Source: Paragonimus skrjabini miyazakii
Lineage: Eukaryota; Platyhelminthes; Trematoda; Plagiorchiida; Troglotrematidae
Direction of reading: 5' to 3'
Assembly (NCBI GenBank): GCA_014338405.1
Contig: JTDE01000155.1
Coordinates: forward strand, 236,755 to 300,754
Length of the DNA stretch: 64,000 nucleotides
Every line of letters starts with the position of its first letter. The stretch's first letter is position 1. Shown here in pieces: positions 60,001-64,000 of this stretch. The notes beneath the pieces were generated by a model that was given only the letters and a program-made list of their open reading frames with translations, was not told the DNA's origin and did no database searches. A program made the position numbers and the translations under genes.

Positions 60001-60573
60001 TCATTTATTAAAATTAATCAGGTGAGTGAACGGGAAACGAGAGATTCTCTTTATCCGGTGACCATCAAAAAGTATAACAGTAAATGAATTTGGAACCGTA
60101 TCGACAACATTCGTAAAATATGTAAATGAAACCTCCAGTCGCTCCATTATGGTATACGAATTTTGATCAAACATGGCCGATTCGATATCACACAGCCTAT
60201 AAGCGTTCCTTTTGTACGACTGTGTTCGCGACGGGATCGTCCAAGTCGGTGTAGTCGGCTTTTTTATTCCGAGCCTGAAGTTCTCGTTCTTCAACTGCGG
60301 CGGTGCTGTGACATACACCGTACAAAAAGTAGAGTAGGAGACCTGAGGGGATAACAGAAAAATCGAGTATTGTCTTAGTGAAAACACCACATCACAATTC
60401 TGCCCACTAATGTTTGACGTTATGGAAGGGATCACCGAATTAATCTGCCCAATCAGGCTACAGCGGTGCATATAAAAGGTTGGAGAAAACCGGTTGACCA
60501 ACAGGACTGGAATAACGTGGTTCTGAAAGACGGGCACGTTACCACGTGAACGGCGATTATAACGCAAGGTCAC
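60001..60573 (-). CDS. 190-codon frame with CUB-like region
   Basis: This is the longest uninterrupted frame outside the transposons and the N gap. Its middle reads NCDVVFSLRQYSIFLLSPQV then YSTFCTVYVTAPPQLKNENF, matching the CUB pattern SPxxxxxxFCxVxVTAPP. A later CDIE may replace the usual CxDYLxI, and MERLEVSFTYFTNVVDTVPN then SFTVILFDG fits the last two CUB strands. Acceptor-like CGTCTTTCAG and ACGTTATTCCAG occur near its start, so the true exon may begin inside the frame rather than at the ATG. The last basic stretch (HRIKRISRFPF) may be intronic. CUB domains mediate extracellular binding. Identification is by pattern only. Confidence 0.45.
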   Translation of the reverse strand: MTLRYNRRSRGNVPVFQNHVIPVLLVNRFSPTFYMHRCSLIGQINSVIPSITSNISGQNCDVVFSLRQYSIFLLSPQVSYSTFCTVYVTAPPQLKNENFRLGIKKPTTPTWTIPSRTQSYKRNAYRLCDIESAMFDQNSYTIMERLEVSFTYFTNVVDTVPNSFTVILFDGHRIKRISRFPFTHLINFNK

Positions 60574-60579
60574 ACCATG

Positions 60580-61735
60580 CTGTAAGATTGTTAGGTGCTG
60601 TTTGCTTCAGTGTAACTGCAACTTGATTTGTTATCGTGCTTCTCTCTAAGAAAACATATGAATCAGAAGAGTGGAAACAAAACAACGAGAAGGGAGACAA
60701 CAAATTGAATCAGCAGAGGACACTGTAAATAGTCGGAGATGAAACAGTAAATGACAGACTGTTAGCTTCTGAGAGCAAGAAATATTTTACAGACAGGAGA
60801 CGAAAACTTGGTTGCCAGGCGGAAGTGAAACTAGGGAATTAAAGTCCTTTATTAAAATAAAAATCGAATCAGAGCGTATGGAAACCGAATACGGACAAAA
60901 TGAATTAACGCAAGCTTGGTTCACCGACGGCGTGTGGTACGGATCGGAGTTCTCATCTCGCTTGGATTAGGGACAACTTCATAACGGTTGAAAACTTCAG
61001 CAGCTTATAAAAGTTTGAAAGTGCGTGTGTGAATCTGATCATTCAGATAACCAACCAGAGTTATCTCCCTCCGTTGGAGTTAGACTTCTGTAGCAGACTT
61101 TCTGATCATAGTATTCTATCAGCTTGTAACCTGAGGAGGCAACCGGGCCAAATATCACCTACTTGTCGTGATCTCACAAACCTATTGGTTATTTTTACTT
61201 TCCTCACTCAAATTTGCGTGCAGGATCCGATTTACGTCCAATTTTTGTTTGCAAAAACTCAACTTAGCTACGAAGCCTTACTTCAGAATGTATTATATTG
61301 ACCGTTTCTCATGAGTGTATTGGTAATTCTACCGTTCAGTACTTTACAGCCTATTCGTTGTTTGCATGAAGCCAATCATTTTCGCCTGCTTCCGGATGGT
61401 ATACATGTTAGAGTTCTCTAATTACCGTACCTGTACAACACGCATATATAGGTATTTGCATATTGTTGCCTTAATTGGTGGAACTAACATATGAATTATG
61501 TGTGTATTATTCACATAGGTCTGTTCACTACTCTGTTCACTACTAGACAATACCGTTATCTCAGGATAAAAACTGAAAGTTCCTATCGTAAATTATCCGT
61601 GTGTAAACTATCGGACTCAAACACACATGAAAAATTAAGCAGCAACTAGAAGTTTGTGATAATGTCCGAAGAGGCTTGAAAATCTTGATGTTTTTCTAGT
61701 ATCAGAAGTATAAAGATAGAGAAGGAAAACTACTT
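60580..61735. other. No gene recognised
   Basis: A 90-codon plus-strand frame at 61029-61301 has no splice context or domain. Confidence 0.5.
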
Positions 61736-61740
61736 TGAAA

Positions 61741-61825
61741 AACCTAAGTTTAGGCTAGATTTGAACCAGCGGCTAAATAAGTGTGCTCACGAACGATAAA
61801 TACTCCATCAGTCGAGTTATAAGGC
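61741..61825 (-). repeat. Old tRNA-derived SINE copy
   Basis: On the minus strand the sequence GCCTTATAACTCGACTGATG...GCTGGTTCAAATCTAGCC is collinear with the 49.2 and 51.2 kb tRNA-like units: A-box region, unusually long middle, B box GGTTCAAATCT, then a TTTTTCAA tail resembling theirs. It is well diverged, showing the family is old. Confidence 0.5.
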
Positions 61826-61829
61826 TTTG

Positions 61830-64000
61830 AAGAGACTTTCTGTTTAGTCCGATCGAATACCATCCACTTCCTGCCGTGTTAATCTTGTCGCTTGATCGTA
61901 TCCTGCTGAAACTGAGAAACTTTGTAATTGACTGATGCCATGACCCAAAAATGAATGAGGTTTTGAATTGCCGGTTTAACTTTTCGCTAATAACCTGTAG
62001 TATCTGCAGAAAAACACTTGATGACCGCATGTACACTATGATGTTAGTCCATCAACTTAGACATCAAAATTAATATGAAGTAAAGTATACTACTATAAGT
62101 TTAGTTTCAGAATGAAAACGTTAACAGTACCCCTGACTACCAGCGATTGAGAAAAATTTTCATTATCCGTTCAGTTAAATGGTTTGAAACTTCAAAATTG
62201 TCTCGATTTCAATCATCGGCGCCACCTAATTTATTCATTCTGGCCAACGAACATTTCGTGATGAGTTTCCCAAAACAACCCTATGAAAATTTGGGCCTCA
62301 TAACTTGATTGACACCAATAAGGGATACTATCATACACTGTTCGATGGTCATCCAAATGTTAACGCTAAATCTATTTGCAACTTGTTTTCATGTCCGGCT
62401 GACTTTCAAAATCATGGTGTTCCTCGATCTGATCTCCGTAGTCAAATTGGTCTTTTGTGTGCTCAAGTACTGTCTGTGCTTCAATGAACTTTATTTTCAT
62501 GTATATTATGACATTGATTCGGCCTTCCCAAATCGAATGAGTATAAACATGAATCTATTTCAACTGCCTACAACTTAGCTATTATGCTACCACTCCCCTT
62601 TTAACACAACAGAGTACAGTTTAAAACTACTTGAATTGCTTCTCAGCCTCCAACTTTTCATCCCATGCTAAGGCTGTATATGTCACAACATCTTGGCATT
62701 ACAACTTCTGATTCCACCTCGGTCTTTTATTTCAAACGCTAAATTTTCAACACCCGACACTTCACATGTCTATCTGGCATAAACATTCAAGTCTTCTCAA
62801 GCGTTTTGTTTACGAACATCCTCCTCCACTGAGTATGAACTCATGTATTCTTCGTGTACAAGTTTTAGTTTTATAAGCTGTTCTATGAAGTGCCTAACTG
62901 GACTCAATGGATATTCGTTATCTTAGCATAAGTTACATTGATCATTTTAAAGAGTGGGACAAAATTCTTATGAGGTGCATTGGGATTTTTTTTCGTCCAC
63001 TATGTGTTGCATTATTCGGTCTATATATAAGCATAAGCTCGTCAATTGTTCAAACCACTCTGTACACTCTTCACAGTGGAGGTCACCCCTCTTTAATCAG
63101 TATAGATAGGTTGAAAATTATTCATAAGTAATCTCAGTTGTCATATGCCCAAAAATATTTTATTCAGTCTCTTTCAAGAGGCAGAACTATACTCGAATTG
63201 CTATCTTGCTAGAGTTCGTTAGCGGCCGGTAACAGAATTCTGGAGACATTTTCAAGAGATAACAGTCTCGATCAGTGCGCCACCGATCTCACATTAGGCG
63301 TGACAGAATAATCGTAACTGAACGCTCAATCGCTTTTGCCGTGGCAATAACATGCTGTACTGAAGGGCTATAACAGAAATAAATCCCGAGTTTAGTATTT
63401 CGTTTCGAAAGAGGCTGGCCGGAAAGTCAATGATATTTCAAGGTTTTGATCAAACGTAAGTGAGGTTCAACCTGAAAATACCTTGGTTGTCGATACCAAG
63501 TTGCCGCAGTTGTTAACATGAACCAGTTCACGTTCATATATTGTCAACGTTAAGGGCTTACACCCACCACCCCATGGCTACAGTTTGTGATGGTGACCCG
63601 AGTGAGATCTTTTCATGATCACAACTTCCAACATGCGTCTTATCCACTCTGGCGGACCCAACGTACCGTCTTCGATTTACTGGTGTTCGCTTCGTACGTT
63701 TGCCGTTCTACGCTTCTTACAGCGCGGAACGTCGAATTCGTTAAAGAACTCTTAGTTTGTTTGAAGAAAGCCGCTCCCAATTTGTCTTCACTCTGCTGTG
63801 TGCAGTGAACGGTCATGATAAAGTCTATACCATGACTACAAATACAAAATATATCTTCTCCCGTTTATAAAAAACCACTTTTGCTTATCTATTAAAGGTT
63901 CTTCTTGTGGTATTGTTTGGCACGCTGTCACCTTCATCTATACCTGATTGTTTTAATGAACACATTTCCTGGTGACTGTTTGTTATATTGTTTTTGGTTG
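61830..64000. other. No gene recognised; faint SINE remnant
   Basis: At about 63335-63445 the plus strand (CCGTGGCAATAACATGCTGT...TTCGAAAGAGGCTGGCCGGAAAGTC) resembles the ribozyme and body region of the hammerhead SINE, but the ribozyme core is lost. Frames at 62.3-62.6, 62.9-63.1 and 63.6-63.8 kb are unassigned. Confidence 0.4.

Noticed and set aside
1..64000. CRISPR arrays, operons, phage or integron structures
   Set aside because: No regularly spaced direct repeats, ribosome binding sites or compact gene strings were seen. All positive evidence points to a metazoan genome.

Overview
This window looks like nuclear DNA of a flatworm, most likely a digenean trematode. It has no prokaryote-style gene layout, no long intact reading frames, moderate AT-richness, many short tRNA-promoted repeats (one family with an embedded hammerhead ribozyme, as known for schistosome Sm-alpha retroposons), decayed non-LTR retrotransposons, and only short exon-sized open segments with eukaryotic splice signals. 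Genus and species cannot be fixed from the sequence. No database search was possible, so all family names rest on motifs read by eye.

Layout. 1-9.0 kb: mostly unique DNA with a tRNA-like repeat head (0.48 kb), two copies of the hammerhead SINE (3.4-3.9 kb) and one doubtful exon on the minus strand (5.1-5.4 kb). 9.02-9.37 kb is an assembly gap. 9.65-11.5 kb: a decayed minus-strand retrotransposon of R2/NeSL type, with RT motifs, a zinc knuckle and a restriction-like endonuclease. 17.5-18.8 kb: a minus-strand RTE-clade copy. 20-34 kb: scattered open segments with splice acceptors or protein-like composition (20.2, 21.4, 22.0, 27.6, 29.7-30.0, 33.7 kb). 36-44 kb: weak exons plus the best-supported host gene piece, two minus-strand exons (43.65-43.79 and 40.73-40.94 kb) whose splice phases match. 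49.2-51.25 kb: a composite of two inverted SINE units, the second split by a plus-strand RTE copy. 54.5-60.6 kb: several extracellular-type short exons on both strands, a SINE copy apparently interrupted by an insertion, and the longest non-transposon frame (190 codons, minus, CUB-like). 61.7 and 63.3 kb: old SINE remnants.

How it fits together. The mobile DNA is read with fair confidence. The host content appears to be a group of small, Cys-containing, secreted-type modules on both strands between about 29 and 61 kb, some resembling CUB domains and several broken. They could be a tandemly duplicated secreted-protein family in a repeat-rich region. That reading is inference; transcript data or a profile search would settle it.
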